Below, piece after piece: positions 51,665 to 61,133 of a DNA stretch of 64,000 nucleotides. The stretch comes from Mucilaginibacter rubeus (lineage in GTDB: Bacteria; Bacteroidota; Bacteroidia; Sphingobacteriales; Sphingobacteriaceae), in the NCBI RefSeq assembly GCF_003286415.2, contig NZ_CP043450.1, forward strand, positions 3,410,001-3,474,000, given 5' to 3'. The position numbers and the translations under genes are program-made. The notes under the pieces are model-generated. The model saw nothing but the letters and a program-made list of their open reading frames with translations. It searched no databases and was not told the origin of the DNA. The first letter of the stretch is position 1. The number at the start of each line of letters is the position of its first letter.

Positions 51665-54600
51665 ATGAAAAAACTCCTACTCGCAAGCTGGTGTTTGTTC
51701 ATGCTATTTATTAGTGTGGTACATGCACAAAACAAAACGGTTACCGGCCGGGTAACTTCAAAAGACGATGGACTACCGCTGCCAGGCGTGTCCGTAAGAG
51801 TTGTAGGTACCACACTTGGTACACAAACAAATGCAGATGGCAAATTCTCTTTAACTGCCCCAGCATCTGCAAAATCATTAAGCTTTAGCTTTATCGGTTT
51901 TACATCAACAACAGTCGAAATTACTTCGGCTCCCCTGGATGTTAAATTATCAAGCAGTGCTAACAAACTATCTGAAGTGGTAATTACCGGTGCTTACGGT
52001 ACTAAACAATCATCACGTTCGGCATCGTATGCTGCGCAGGTAGTAAAGTCAGACGCACTGAACACTATCCGTCAGCCTAACGTTAACAACGCGTTAGCCG
52101 GTAAGGTTGCCGGTGTTCAGGTACGCAGCCAATCGGCAGCGGCGCTGGGCCGTAACACCAACATCAGGCTACGTGGTGCTACTGGCTTTGGTAGCGGTAA
52201 CAACCCTTTATATGTTGTTGACGGTACAATTATGCCAAACGCCGACGATTTGAGCAATGACGACATCGACAACATCAGTATCCTGAATGGTCCTGCTGCA
52301 TCTGCACAATTCGGTTCACAAGGTGCTTATGGTGCAATCGTTATCAGTACCAAAAAAGGTAAAAAATCAAAAGGTGTTGGTGTTGAGCTGAACCTTGGCG
52401 CTAACTTTGACAAGGCTTACATCCTTCCAAACTACCAAAATACTTATGGCGGTGGTGCTTCTGCCGATTTCATCCAGTACCACTGGAAAGATGGCGATCC
52501 TGAAGGATGGAAAGCATTAGATGGCAAATACTATCCGGATTACACCGACGATAGCAGCTGGGGGCCTAAAATGGTTGGCCAGGAGTATATTCCATGGTAT
52601 GCTTGGGCCGCAGGCACCAAATACTCTTTCAAAACAGCAAAATGGACACCTCAGCCAGACAATGCTAAAGATTTCTTCCGTACCGGTGTAGCTTTGAACA
52701 ACAGTGTTGCATTCACCAAAGCTGCCGATGATTATAACATCAGGATGTCGTACAATAACCAGCATACTACCGGTATAGTACCTGAAACCTGGTTAAATAA
52801 AAACAACTTCACCCTGAACGCCAACTTTGATCTTAACAAACACCTTACAGCAGGTGCAAGCATCAACTATTCTGGCACACAACTTCATGGCCAAATCAGC
52901 GACGCTTATGCAAGTGCATCAAGCGGTTCATTCAACTCATGGTTCCACCGTGATCTGGATATGGGCATCATGAAAGAGTTACAGGACCTGAAATCTCCGG
53001 ACGGAACTTATGTAAGCTGGAACCACCAGAACCCTAACTCATACGATGCATCTAACCCAGGCGCGTTTTATGGCGGCAACTACTGGTATAACCCATATTT
53101 ATGGCAAAAACAGTGGCAAAATATGAACACTCGCGATCGTTTGTACGGCAATATCTATTTACAGTACAAAATCAACAACGATTTAAGCTTTAAGGTTACC
53201 TATCGCCGCAACCAAACCAATACCTGGAACGAAAACAAAATTTCGTCAGAAATTCAGGCAAGCGGTACCCAAACAGGTCAGAAAGCTACCTATGGTACTT
53301 CAAACACTTACTCAAACCGTGAAAACTATGAAACCTTGCTTAACTACGACAAGCAAATCAAAGATTTTCATGTGAATGTTAACGCCGGTAGCGATTTCTA
53401 TAACTGGAGCTACAAAGATAACGGCGCTAATACCAACAACGGCTTAAGTGTTCCGGACCTGTACACCCTTGCTAACTCTGTTGACCCTATCAGCGCAAGC
53501 AACAGCAGGACCCAGGAACAATACCGTGCAATATTTGCAAAGGCCTCCGCCAACTATAAAAGAATTGTTTATGTAGACGCGACTTTACGTAACGACTGGT
53601 TCTCAACCATTTCTACAGTAAACGATGCAAACTCAGTATTATCAAAATCATTCGGTGGTTCATTCGTATTCAGCGAAGTATTGCCTGAGTTTAAAGACTG
53701 GTTGAGCTATGGTAAAGTAAGGGGATCATGGGGCCAGGTACCATTAGCGTTAGGTACATCAACCGAAACATTTGGTGCTTACAGAAACAACACCCTTTAT
53801 GGTATTGCCGCAAACAAATGGAATGGCTCTTTATTACAAGGTGGCCCAACTCAGTTTGTTGACCCTGCATTACATGGTACTACCACTACTTCAAAAGAGA
53901 TTGGTTTGGATTTAGGTTTCTTTAACGACCGTTTAACTTTTGGTGCTACTTACTGGGCTGCTGATGATAAAGACATTCCACTGGGCTTAGCAGTTAACGC
54001 GGCCAGCGGTGTATCATCAATCCTTACCAACGTAGGTTTGATCAAAAGAAGAGGTTTAGAGATCACTGCAAGCGGCACTCCTATCAGGTTGCCAAACTTT
54101 AGCTGGACCATCAACACAAACTTTGCCCAGTTGCTTGACAACACAGTAGTTGAAATCAGCAACAAATATGGTGTTGACCGTGTGCAGGTTGCAGGTGTTT
54201 GGGGTACAGATATGCCATACCTGATCAACCAAAAAGGTAAATGGTGGGGCCAGATCTACGGTAACGGTATCAAACGTAACTCTGCCGGTATCCCTATCCT
54301 GACTTCATCTGGTGCTTACATCAATGATCCTAACGTATATTTCGGAAGCGCGTTACCTAAATACACAGGTGGTTTACAAAATACATTCACTTTGTTTAAA
54401 GACTTTGTGTTAAGCGCAAACATCGATTATCAATTTGGCGGTAAATTCGTTTCATTATCAAACCGTTGGGGCCAGTATAGCGGCTTAACTGCCAATACTG
54501 CAGCACTTAACGATAAAGGAATGTCGGTACGTGACCCTGTTGCTGATGGCGGTGGTGTTAAAGTTACCGGTGTTGATGCCAACAACAACCCTGTTACTTA

Positions 54601-54904
54601 CTACGTTGACGCAAAATCATACTACCAGGGTTTAACAAACAATAAAACTTACGACCCTTATGTGTACGACCTTACTTTCATCAAACTTCGTGAGGTTGCT
54701 GTAGGTTACAACCTGCCAATCAAGAAATGGGGTTTAGGCAATGTATTCCAATCAGCGAGGATTGATTTAACCGGTCGTAACTTATTGCTGATTTACGCTA
54801 AATCAAAAGATTTCGACCCATCAGAGATCAGTGCGACAGAAGGTGAAACTGCTCAGTACCCAGGTACAAGAGGTATCGGTTTCAACTTAAAAGTAACATT
54901 CTAA
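51665..54904 (+). CDS. SusC/RagA-type TonB-dependent outer-membrane transporter
   Basis: A 1079-residue protein. Signal peptide ends near VVHAQ; then a carboxypeptidase-regulatory-like domain (TVTGRVTSKDDGLPLPGVSV), a plug (VVITGAYGTKQSSRSASYAA, NNALAGKVAGVQVRSQSAAA, ARGATGF-like LRGATGFGSGNNPLYVVDG) and a 22-strand barrel ending GIGFNLKVTF. It imports oligomers or peptides with energy from TonB and the SusD partner 30 bases downstream. No STN domain or anti-sigma pair is present, so it is probably not regulated by FecI/R. Confidence 0.96.
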   Translation: MKKLLLASWCLFMLFISVVHAQNKTVTGRVTSKDDGLPLPGVSVRVVGTTLGTQTNADGKFSLTAPASAKSLSFSFIGFTSTTVEITSAPLDVKLSSSANKLSEVVITGAYGTKQSSRSASYAAQVVKSDALNTIRQPNVNNALAGKVAGVQVRSQSAAALGRNTNIRLRGATGFGSGNNPLYVVDGTIMPNADDLSNDDIDNISILNGPAASAQFGSQGAYGAIVISTKKGKKSKGVGVELNLGANFDKAYILPNYQNTYGGGASADFIQYHWKDGDPEGWKALDGKYYPDYTDDSSWGPKMVGQEYIPWYAWAAGTKYSFKTAKWTPQPDNAKDFFRTGVALNNSVAFTKAADDYNIRMSYNNQHTTGIVPETWLNKNNFTLNANFDLNKHLTAGASINYSGTQLHGQISDAYASASSGSFNSWFHRDLDMGIMKELQDLKSPDGTYVSWNHQNPNSYDASNPGAFYGGNYWYNPYLWQKQWQNMNTRDRLYGNIYLQYKINNDLSFKVTYRRNQTNTWNENKISSEIQASGTQTGQKATYGTSNTYSNRENYETLLNYDKQIKDFHVNVNAGSDFYNWSYKDNGANTNNGLSVPDLYTLANSVDPISASNSRTQEQYRAIFAKASANYKRIVYVDATLRNDWFSTISTVNDANSVLSKSFGGSFVFSEVLPEFKDWLSYGKVRGSWGQVPLALGTSTETFGAYRNNTLYGIAANKWNGSLLQGGPTQFVDPALHGTTTTSKEIGLDLGFFNDRLTFGATYWAADDKDIPLGLAVNAASGVSSILTNVGLIKRRGLEITASGTPIRLPNFSWTINTNFAQLLDNTVVEISNKYGVDRVQVAGVWGTDMPYLINQKGKWWGQIYGNGIKRNSAGIPILTSSGAYINDPNVYFGSALPKYTGGLQNTFTLFKDFVLSANIDYQFGGKFVSLSNRWGQYSGLTANTAALNDKGMSVRDPVADGGGVKVTGVDANNNPVTYYVDAKSYYQGLTNNKTYDPYVYDLTFIKLREVAVGYNLPIKKWGLGNVFQSARIDLTGRNLLLIYAKSKDFDPSEISATEGETAQYPGTRGIGFNLKVTF

Positions 54905-54934
54905 GCGATTAAGGATTATTAGATCAACAACAAA

Positions 54935-56398
54935 ATGAAAAAGATATATCTATATACATTAGCAGGCGCGTTTACCTTTTTAGGCGCGGGTTGCAACAAG
55001 CTAAAGGATTTTGGCGACGTGAACAACAATCCGGCAGCAACAGTAACGCCAATCCCTTCGGCCTTGTTATCAAACGTTGAAGCAAGCTTAGGTGGCTATG
55101 GCTCAACCGGTACCGAAGCAATAAGCGGCGGTCAGTATGCTCAATATTTTACCGAAACCCAGTACTCAGGAACATCATTATACAACCTGCCTCAAAACGG
55201 CTTTACAGGCAACTATGCTGGTAACCTGAACAACCTGCAATTGGTTATTAACCAAAATCCTAACAAAAACATGGTTAATGTTGCCAAAATATTGCAGCAA
55301 TACATTTTCTGGATTGTAACCGATTCATGGGGCGATGTTCCTTACAGCGAGGCTTTAAAAGGGTCATCTAACATTTTGCCTAAATACGATACACAGGAAA
55401 CTATTTACAAAGGCATCCTTACCACTTTAACAGATGCTATCAACTCGTTTGATTCATCGCCAATAAGCGGCGACATCATTTACGGAGGCGATGTTGCATC
55501 ATGGAAAAGAATGGCAAACTCGCTTAAACTACTTGTTGCTGTTCAAATGTCAAATGTAACCGCTTCTTCTTCTGTTGCATCTGCAGCGGCAAGTGAAGCC
55601 ATTACTTCAGGTGTAATAACTACTAACGACCAAAACTTCAAGCTTCAGTTTCCAGGCGGCAACTACAAAAGCTCATGGTGGAACCTTTACAACGGTCGTA
55701 AGGACTTTGCTGAAGCAAAAACCCTTACCGATATCACCGCTTCTACCAGCGACCCGCGTCAGGCTGCATTTGGTGGCGAAAGTGAAGTTGTAGGTAATGT
55801 TAACACATCAAGCATTGGCGTACCTTACGGTTTAGCACGTTTAACTGTAACTGCCTTTACTGATGCAAACCCTAAATGGGCCCGCATTTTACGTGGCGAC
55901 TACAGGTTAGAGAACGGTTATGTAATGTTGATCAGTGCAGCTGAAACCTGGCTGGCCCGTGCCGAAGCTGCTAACTTAGGCTGGACCTCAGAATCAATCT
56001 CTGCCGATTACAAATCAGGCGTAACTGCTTCATTTGATCAGTGGGGAGCAGGCACACCTTCAACTGCTTATTTAAACCAGTTCCCGGTTACCGATACTAA
56101 AGATGCTGATATTACCCACACCCAGGTTAAAAACATATCAACCCAAAGGTGGATTTCAAGCTACCCTGATGGGCATATGGGATGGAATATCTGGAGAAAA
56201 ACAGGCTGGCCATCGCTTACCCCCGCCCCTGATGCTACAAACTCATCTAAGAAGATTGTTCGCAGGTTTGTATACGCTACGAGCGAATACAATACAAACG
56301 GCGCTAATGTGAACGCTGCAGTTGCAAGACTAAGCGGTGGCGATAGCCAGGATTCACGCGTGTGGTGGGATACAAGGAAAGACAAGGACAACAACTAA
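54935..56398 (+). CDS. SusD/RagB-type surface nutrient-binding lipoprotein
   Basis: A 487-residue lipoprotein: LAGAFTFLGAGCNKLKDFGD with Cys at residue 19. It belongs to the SusD-like group whose mature part begins VNNNPAATVTPIPSALLSN and holds YFTETQYSGTSLYNLPQ, WIVTDSWGDVPYSEAL, VASWKRMANSLKLLVAVQMS and NGYVMLISAAETWLARAEAA. It caps the SusC channel and binds the substrate. Spacing of 30 bases to SusC and 14 to the next gene shows an operon. Confidence 0.95.
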   Translation: MKKIYLYTLAGAFTFLGAGCNKLKDFGDVNNNPAATVTPIPSALLSNVEASLGGYGSTGTEAISGGQYAQYFTETQYSGTSLYNLPQNGFTGNYAGNLNNLQLVINQNPNKNMVNVAKILQQYIFWIVTDSWGDVPYSEALKGSSNILPKYDTQETIYKGILTTLTDAINSFDSSPISGDIIYGGDVASWKRMANSLKLLVAVQMSNVTASSSVASAAASEAITSGVITTNDQNFKLQFPGGNYKSSWWNLYNGRKDFAEAKTLTDITASTSDPRQAAFGGESEVVGNVNTSSIGVPYGLARLTVTAFTDANPKWARILRGDYRLENGYVMLISAAETWLARAEAANLGWTSESISADYKSGVTASFDQWGAGTPSTAYLNQFPVTDTKDADITHTQVKNISTQRWISSYPDGHMGWNIWRKTGWPSLTPAPDATNSSKKIVRRFVYATSEYNTNGANVNAAVARLSGGDSQDSRVWWDTRKDKDNN

Positions 56399-56412
56399 AA
56401 CATTGACACAAC

Positions 56413-57306
56413 ATGAAAAAGAATATATTTAATAAATATTTGCTTGTTGCCGGTATCGCGTCTGTAGCCATTTTTTCTGGCTGCCGGAAAGAAACAGCTG
56501 CCGATAAAGTAGGCGGACAGGCTGCTAACAATGGTCTATCATTTATCGGGTTCCCCGACGGACTTGAGCAAGCCCATTTCTTTGACCCGTTCACAGATAT
56601 CAAAACCGTTGACGTTTTCTCGATCAAACGCGACGCGAAAAGCGCAGCCGATCTTCAAAAAGATCAAACTGTGGTTTTGAAATCAATTCCTGATGCTATT
56701 ACCAAATACAATGATGATAATGGTACCGCATATGAATTGCTTCCAACAAGCCTCTATACAGTAAGCAGCACTAAAGTTACTACTACCACTTCAGGTAACC
56801 TTAACGCCAAATTTGCGCCAGGCGATTTTCAAAACTACTTTACCATTAAACTGGACGGAAGCAAGTTTGACCTTAGCAAGAAATATGCCCTTGCATATGT
56901 AATTAGCGATGCTGCAGGTTTGACTATTCACGCTGCAAGCAAAGACACGCTGTATACATTCTTTGCAATCAAAAACAAGTATGATGGTGCATATCATTCA
57001 ACAGGTACTTTCCACCACCCAACAGCAGGCGACCGTGCTATTGACAGGGATAAAACACTTACTACAGCAGGTGCTACAGCAGTAAGTACTGAAATTGGTG
57101 ACATTGGCGGTTCAATGACATTAACTGTAAACGAGACTACTAACGTAGTAACTGTTTCTGGTAATGTTAGCGCAAGCCAACCATTAATTCCGGTTCCGGG
57201 TAAAACAAGCACGTATGATCCGGCTACCAAAAGCTTTATCTTAAATTATCAATATACCGGAAGCGGTGGTTTCCGTGTTGTTGAAGAAACGATAAAACAC
57301 AAATAA
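56413..57306 (+). CDS. DUF1735-containing (BT_3987-like) surface lipoprotein
   Basis: A 297-residue lipoprotein (IASVAIFSGCRKETAADK, Cys near 22). Its middle has the DUF1735 block LKSIPDAITKYNDDNGTAYELLP (shown in part) followed by LPTSLYTVSSTKVTTTTSG and KYALAYVISDAAGLTIHAA. A C-terminal beta domain (YDPATKSFILNYQYTGSGGF) follows. Such proteins accompany SusC/D pairs as a third surface component, often for host- or plant-glycan or protein substrates. Closed by a terminator. Confidence 0.9.
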   Translation: MKKNIFNKYLLVAGIASVAIFSGCRKETAADKVGGQAANNGLSFIGFPDGLEQAHFFDPFTDIKTVDVFSIKRDAKSAADLQKDQTVVLKSIPDAITKYNDDNGTAYELLPTSLYTVSSTKVTTTTSGNLNAKFAPGDFQNYFTIKLDGSKFDLSKKYALAYVISDAAGLTIHAASKDTLYTFFAIKNKYDGAYHSTGTFHHPTAGDRAIDRDKTLTTAGATAVSTEIGDIGGSMTLTVNETTNVVTVSGNVSASQPLIPVPGKTSTYDPATKSFILNYQYTGSGGFRVVEETIKHK

Positions 57307-57315
57307 CATAATAAC

Positions 57316-57353
57316 AAAAAGAGCCGCTTGCATTACACAATGCGGCTCTTTTT
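57316..57353 (+). terminator. Terminator of the SusC/SusD/DUF1735 operon
   Basis: GAGCC...GGCTC stem (57321-57348) with inner GCATT/AATGC pairing, A-run before and T-run after. Confidence 0.9.
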
Positions 57354-57505
57354 ATACCCTGTAACATCATAATTATCTAATAATGATGTACCAACCTTAT
57401 CTGTAATTAAACAAATCCGTATTGAAGCGGGTGTTTTAATGAATTATTTAATTAGACGCCTATACTTTTAACTGCAGCTTCGTTCTTTTAGTTAATAGTT
57501 ACAAT

Positions 57506-57547
57506 AAAAAACCGTACACAGTAAGCTCGTGTACGGTTTTCTTTTTT
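57506..57547. terminator. Bidirectional terminator at the end of the PHP hydrolase gene
   Basis: AAAACCGTACAC (57508-57519), loop of 9, GTGTACGGTTTT (57529-57540), A-run before and T-run after. It ends the minus-strand gene at 57556. Confidence 0.92.
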
Positions 57548-57555
57548 TAAGATTA

Positions 57556-58779
57556 TTAAAAATTGGGGTCGAAGTTAAAACAGATAGGATTTGATAATCC
57601 AACCATATTCCCACTCAAGGCTGCCGATTGGGGTACCTGTGGGTAAGGTGTAGCCGGCCCTTCAACCGTAACCCTGTAATAGGTACGACCTTTTAGTGCA
57701 GGCGTATCAGTAAACTCAACTGCAGCCGTTTTTCCATCTATTTTTAGCGTGCTGAACGGATTACCATTTTTTACAACATTAACGGTATAAGTGGTATCCT
57801 TAATGCTGCTGCCGGTTAGCTGAACTTTAAATTTCACAGGCTTACCGGTCGCTTTTACATTATCACCCATCATCATATCCATTTTATCATCGCCATTTAA
57901 ATCGGCATAAAACTCAACACGTGGCGCATAAGGATTTGAACTGATAGATACCCGTCCGTTGGTTAGCGCGTCAATAACGGCTTGCTTGGTACGGGCTGTC
58001 GCAAATACCCATGTAGTGGGTGTACCCGCATAATTGGCCTTAGACTGGTAGGTATTAGGGCCTGGTTTTTCATCGCCTGCAGGTACGCCGTGATGGGCAT
58101 CGCTCCCTCCCCTTCCGGTTAGTTTTCGGCCCGATGAAAGCATATCATCCCAGATCATAATAGCGTTGGCATTCTTTGACCAGATAGCCGAGTTCCATAC
58201 TTCGATAGAGTTAACCATATCGTACGAGTATCCAAAATGATCTTTACCGCTGGGGTGATTGGCCGACAAGTGGATCCCCAGGCTATTTTTTATCCGTCCA
58301 ACTACTGTATCACGCTGATCGCGTACATCGTATAGTTTTTGATGATCGTAAGGCTTGGCCGAAAATGCGTTACCATGACCGCGGGTGGTTGTCCATTCGG
58401 CAGCGTACAACAATAACACCGAATCTGATTTAAATTCCGGATCAACCCAGGTATTGTGTGCTACGTCGCCTTCTACATGGTTATCATGATCGGTAATAGC
58501 CAGGAAATCGATACCTACCAGCTTACAAAATGCGATGATCTTGCTGATTGAATTATTTGATGATTCTTTACTGTGCCTGGAGTGCATATGCAACTCGCCT
58601 TTAAGCCAGACCCCATTGCTCAAACTGGCCGGCGGAGGCAATATACCCAACGGCTTGGAAGCCCATGGGTTTGCGTGTGCCGCCTGTGCCAATGACGTGG
58701 TGCTGATGCAGCCTGCCACCATGATCATTAAACCGGTTTTAATTAACAGCCCAGTTTTCCTGTTATTTTTTAGTACCAT
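57556..58779 (-). CDS. Exported PHP-domain hydrolase, CehA/McbA family
   Basis: A 407-residue exported protein starting at ATG 58779 (MVLKNNRKTG); a longer start at 58842 adds residues without family resemblance. Signal peptide KTGLMIMVAGCISTTSLAQA. PHP metal motifs: LKGELHMHSRHSKESS (HxHxxHS), FLAITDHDNHVEGD and GRGGSDAHHGVPAG. C-terminal third is a beta domain (FYADLNGDDKMDMMMGDN, a Ca-binding-like loop, then VKFKVQLTGSSI). It hydrolyses phosphoesters or related bonds outside the cytoplasm. Convergent with the SusC/D operon, so it may share its substrate. Confidence 0.88.
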   Translation of the reverse strand: MVLKNNRKTGLLIKTGLMIMVAGCISTTSLAQAAHANPWASKPLGILPPPASLSNGVWLKGELHMHSRHSKESSNNSISKIIAFCKLVGIDFLAITDHDNHVEGDVAHNTWVDPEFKSDSVLLLYAAEWTTTRGHGNAFSAKPYDHQKLYDVRDQRDTVVGRIKNSLGIHLSANHPSGKDHFGYSYDMVNSIEVWNSAIWSKNANAIMIWDDMLSSGRKLTGRGGSDAHHGVPAGDEKPGPNTYQSKANYAGTPTTWVFATARTKQAVIDALTNGRVSISSNPYAPRVEFYADLNGDDKMDMMMGDNVKATGKPVKFKVQLTGSSIKDTTYTVNVVKNGNPFSTLKIDGKTAAVEFTDTPALKGRTYYRVTVEGPATPYPQVPQSAALSGNMVGLSNPICFNFDPNF

Positions 58780-59110
58780 AAGTAGTGTTAGCAAATCATT
58801 TTTACAGTGTAATACTTTTAGCAGCCAACTTAGTCCGCTCATATTAGCTAACCGTTAACACGAGCAAATGATATAAAAATGTGACAGAGCATTAAAATGA
58901 TTAGTTTAAAACAGACATCTAAAATCATTCTATTATTCGTCGATACAATTGGGCAACTAACAGACGGAGTCCCTTGTTCTCAAGCGCTTTGCTTTTACAT
59001 TTAAACAAAACGATTTACAATAACAATTGTAGTTAACAAAGACCATTACGTTTAAAGCACAAGCAACAATCTATGATGGTATGTACTTTGATCAAAAAAC
59101 AAAAAGCACT
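58780..59110. promoter_or_regulatory. 331-base divergent intergenic region
   Basis: Lies between the PHP hydrolase and START genes. It must hold both promoters. CTAACCGTTAAC-like symmetry near 58848 is the only pattern noted; nothing else stands out. Confidence 0.3.
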
Positions 59111-59749
59111 ATGACGGGCGGGCACATAAAAAGTATTACCAATGGGCTATGGTTTTTAAGCTGTTTCTTGTTTTTTTCGCCCGAATGGCTTTACGCCCAG
59201 GGGAAATGGGAATTAAAACGCAATGAAAATGGCATTGAGGTTTATTCCAGAACACCTTTAACGGGTAACCTTAAAGAAATACGTGTAATTTGTGAGTTTA
59301 ATACTACTAAATTAAAACTAATTAATGCGCTAAAGGATATTGATCACTATAATGACTGGGTTTACAGTACAAAGGAAAACAACATATTGAAAGTTTTGAA
59401 CCCCAACCAATTCATCTACCATTCTATATCAAATTTACCATGGCCATTGAAAGACCGTGATCTTATTGTTGAATTAAGCGTGCTCCCAGACGAAAAACAT
59501 GAACAGTTTCAAATCCAGGTAAAAAGCCTTCCGGATTATTTACCCAGGGATAAAAAATATGTGAGGGTACCTTACTCCCTTGCGCTATGGAACGTAACTG
59601 TAAAAAGCGAAAGCCTGTTAAAAATAGACTATACATTTAGCGTAGATCCCGGCGGAAGTATCCCTGCCTGGTTGGTAAACAGCACTTTGCCCGTTGGTCC
59701 TTATAATTCATTTCATAAGTTAAAAATGCTTCTGGAAAGCCCGCTTTAA
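59111..59749 (+). CDS. START-domain (SRPBCC) exported protein
   Basis: A 212-residue protein; ATG 59111 is preferred to 59081. Signal peptide HIKSITNGLWFLSCFLFF then SPEWLYAQ. The mature protein is one START domain: WELKRNENGIEVYSRTPLTG, LINALKDIDHYNDWVYSTKE, ISNLPWPLKDRDLIVELSVL, and the last helix LVNSTLPVGPYNSFHKLKML. START domains bind lipids or sterol-like ligands in a hydrophobic tunnel. No partner gene seen; monocistronic. Confidence 0.87.
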   Translation: MTGGHIKSITNGLWFLSCFLFFSPEWLYAQGKWELKRNENGIEVYSRTPLTGNLKEIRVICEFNTTKLKLINALKDIDHYNDWVYSTKENNILKVLNPNQFIYHSISNLPWPLKDRDLIVELSVLPDEKHEQFQIQVKSLPDYLPRDKKYVRVPYSLALWNVTVKSESLLKIDYTFSVDPGGSIPAWLVNSTLPVGPYNSFHKLKMLLESPL

Positions 59750-59832
59750 TTTTCACCAGATCTATTTTTTACACGATAACATCGCAAAACTTAGTAAATT
59801 AGAGTTAAACGATTTAACTCAGCAAACTACCT

Positions 59833-60768
59833 ATGAGCAATCCGATAACAACACGCTGGCCAAAACTTGACTATCATGACCTCAAAGACACACTTGCAAG
59901 TGTACATATGTGGACCCAGATTATTGGTAAAGTGAGGCTAAAACAAATGCCCTGGATCAACCATTCATGGCAGGTAACCTTGTATGTGAGTTCTACCGGT
60001 CTTACCACAGGGAGCATGCCTTTTAAAGGCGGGGTATTCCAAATAGATCTTGATTTTATCAGCCATACGCTTAACATATCCACCAGTACCGGCGAAAAAC
60101 GTTCATTCGGGCTTGGAACAGGTAGTGTAGCCACCTTTTACAAAACATTGATGGACAATATCAGCTCGGTTAACGCCGAGGTAGAAATATACGCCGTGCC
60201 TAACGAGGTGGATCCCGCTATTCCTTTTGCCGAAAACCATACGCCTTGTCAATATGATGCTGCCATTATGCATGATTACTGGCAGGCACTGGTCAGGATT
60301 CATAATGTTTTTACCGAATTCAGAGCGGGATTTCAGGGTAAAAATAGCCCGGTACATTTCTTTTGGGGAGGATTTGATTTGGCTGTTACCCGTTTTTCGG
60401 GCAGGCCAGCACCAAAACACCAGGGCAGCATGCCTAATATGCCTGCCATAATAATGCAGGAGGCATATTCGCAGGAAGTAAGTTCATGTGGTTTTTGGCC
60501 TGGCTCCGACGCTTTTCCTCATCCGGTATTTTATTCTTACTGCTACCCAACTCCTGAAGATTTTGGCACACAACAGGTATCGCCCCCAGAAGCGTTTTAT
60601 AGTGGTGATATGGGCGAGTTTTTATTGACCTATGAAGTTGTTTCCGGCTCAGACAATCCCGAAAAAACATTGCTTCAGTTTTTACAATCAACCTATGATG
60701 CTGCAGCTAAAACGGGCAATTGGGACAAAGACCTGCAATGTGACCTGTCGGCGTTGAAGAACGCTTGA
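59833..60768 (+). CDS. DUF5996 family protein
   Basis: A 311-residue soluble protein: WPKLDYHDLKDTLASVHMWTQIIGKVRL (shown in part), PWINHSWQVTLYVSSTGLTT, HDYWQALVRIHNVFTEFRA, VHFFWGGFDLAVTRFSGRPA and GFWPGSDAFPHPVFYSYCYP. These motifs match the DUF5996 family found in many soil bacteria; its function is unknown to me. Many conserved Trp, His and Tyr suggest an enzyme. Monocistronic. Confidence 0.85.
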   Translation: MSNPITTRWPKLDYHDLKDTLASVHMWTQIIGKVRLKQMPWINHSWQVTLYVSSTGLTTGSMPFKGGVFQIDLDFISHTLNISTSTGEKRSFGLGTGSVATFYKTLMDNISSVNAEVEIYAVPNEVDPAIPFAENHTPCQYDAAIMHDYWQALVRIHNVFTEFRAGFQGKNSPVHFFWGGFDLAVTRFSGRPAPKHQGSMPNMPAIIMQEAYSQEVSSCGFWPGSDAFPHPVFYSYCYPTPEDFGTQQVSPPEAFYSGDMGEFLLTYEVVSGSDNPEKTLLQFLQSTYDAAAKTGNWDKDLQCDLSALKNA

Positions 60769-60872
60769 TGTAAAGTTAGCTTTCGGGATGTTCTGGCGCA
60801 ACAGAAACACATATCATTATTTGCTTTTACGCCAATAATGATTTAACTTTAATTAGCAATAATTATTTGATT

Positions 60873-61133
60873 ATGAGCCAATTTCCAGACCCCGACGAAA
60901 CACCTACCCCGGACGAGGACGGACAAAACATACCCGACATATGGGATATTAAAACATCGGGGAAAGGTCGTGTGGGTAGATTAGATACCAACTTTGAAGA
61001 GAGTATCGAAGAGAGTTTACCATGTGCCGATGATAGCGAGCCTTATATAGAAGGAGATTTTGGAACGCCCAATTTATGGGAAGGGAACGACCTCTCATCG
61101 TCCGACCAGGCAGATTACGCTGAAGCAGAATAA
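60873..61133 (+). CDS. Small acidic protein of unknown function
   Basis: An 86-residue protein, ATG 60873 (a TTG at 60867 is less likely). Very acidic, Asp/Glu about one third, no hydrophobic segment: DPDETPTPDEDGQNIPDIW, then EESIEESLPCADDSEPYIEGD. Only a few basic residues occur, in KTSGKGRVGRL. Probably unstructured, perhaps binding a basic partner. Its stop codon abuts the end of the convergent gene at 61134. Confidence 0.55.
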   Translation: MSQFPDPDETPTPDEDGQNIPDIWDIKTSGKGRVGRLDTNFEESIEESLPCADDSEPYIEGDFGTPNLWEGNDLSSSDQADYAEAE

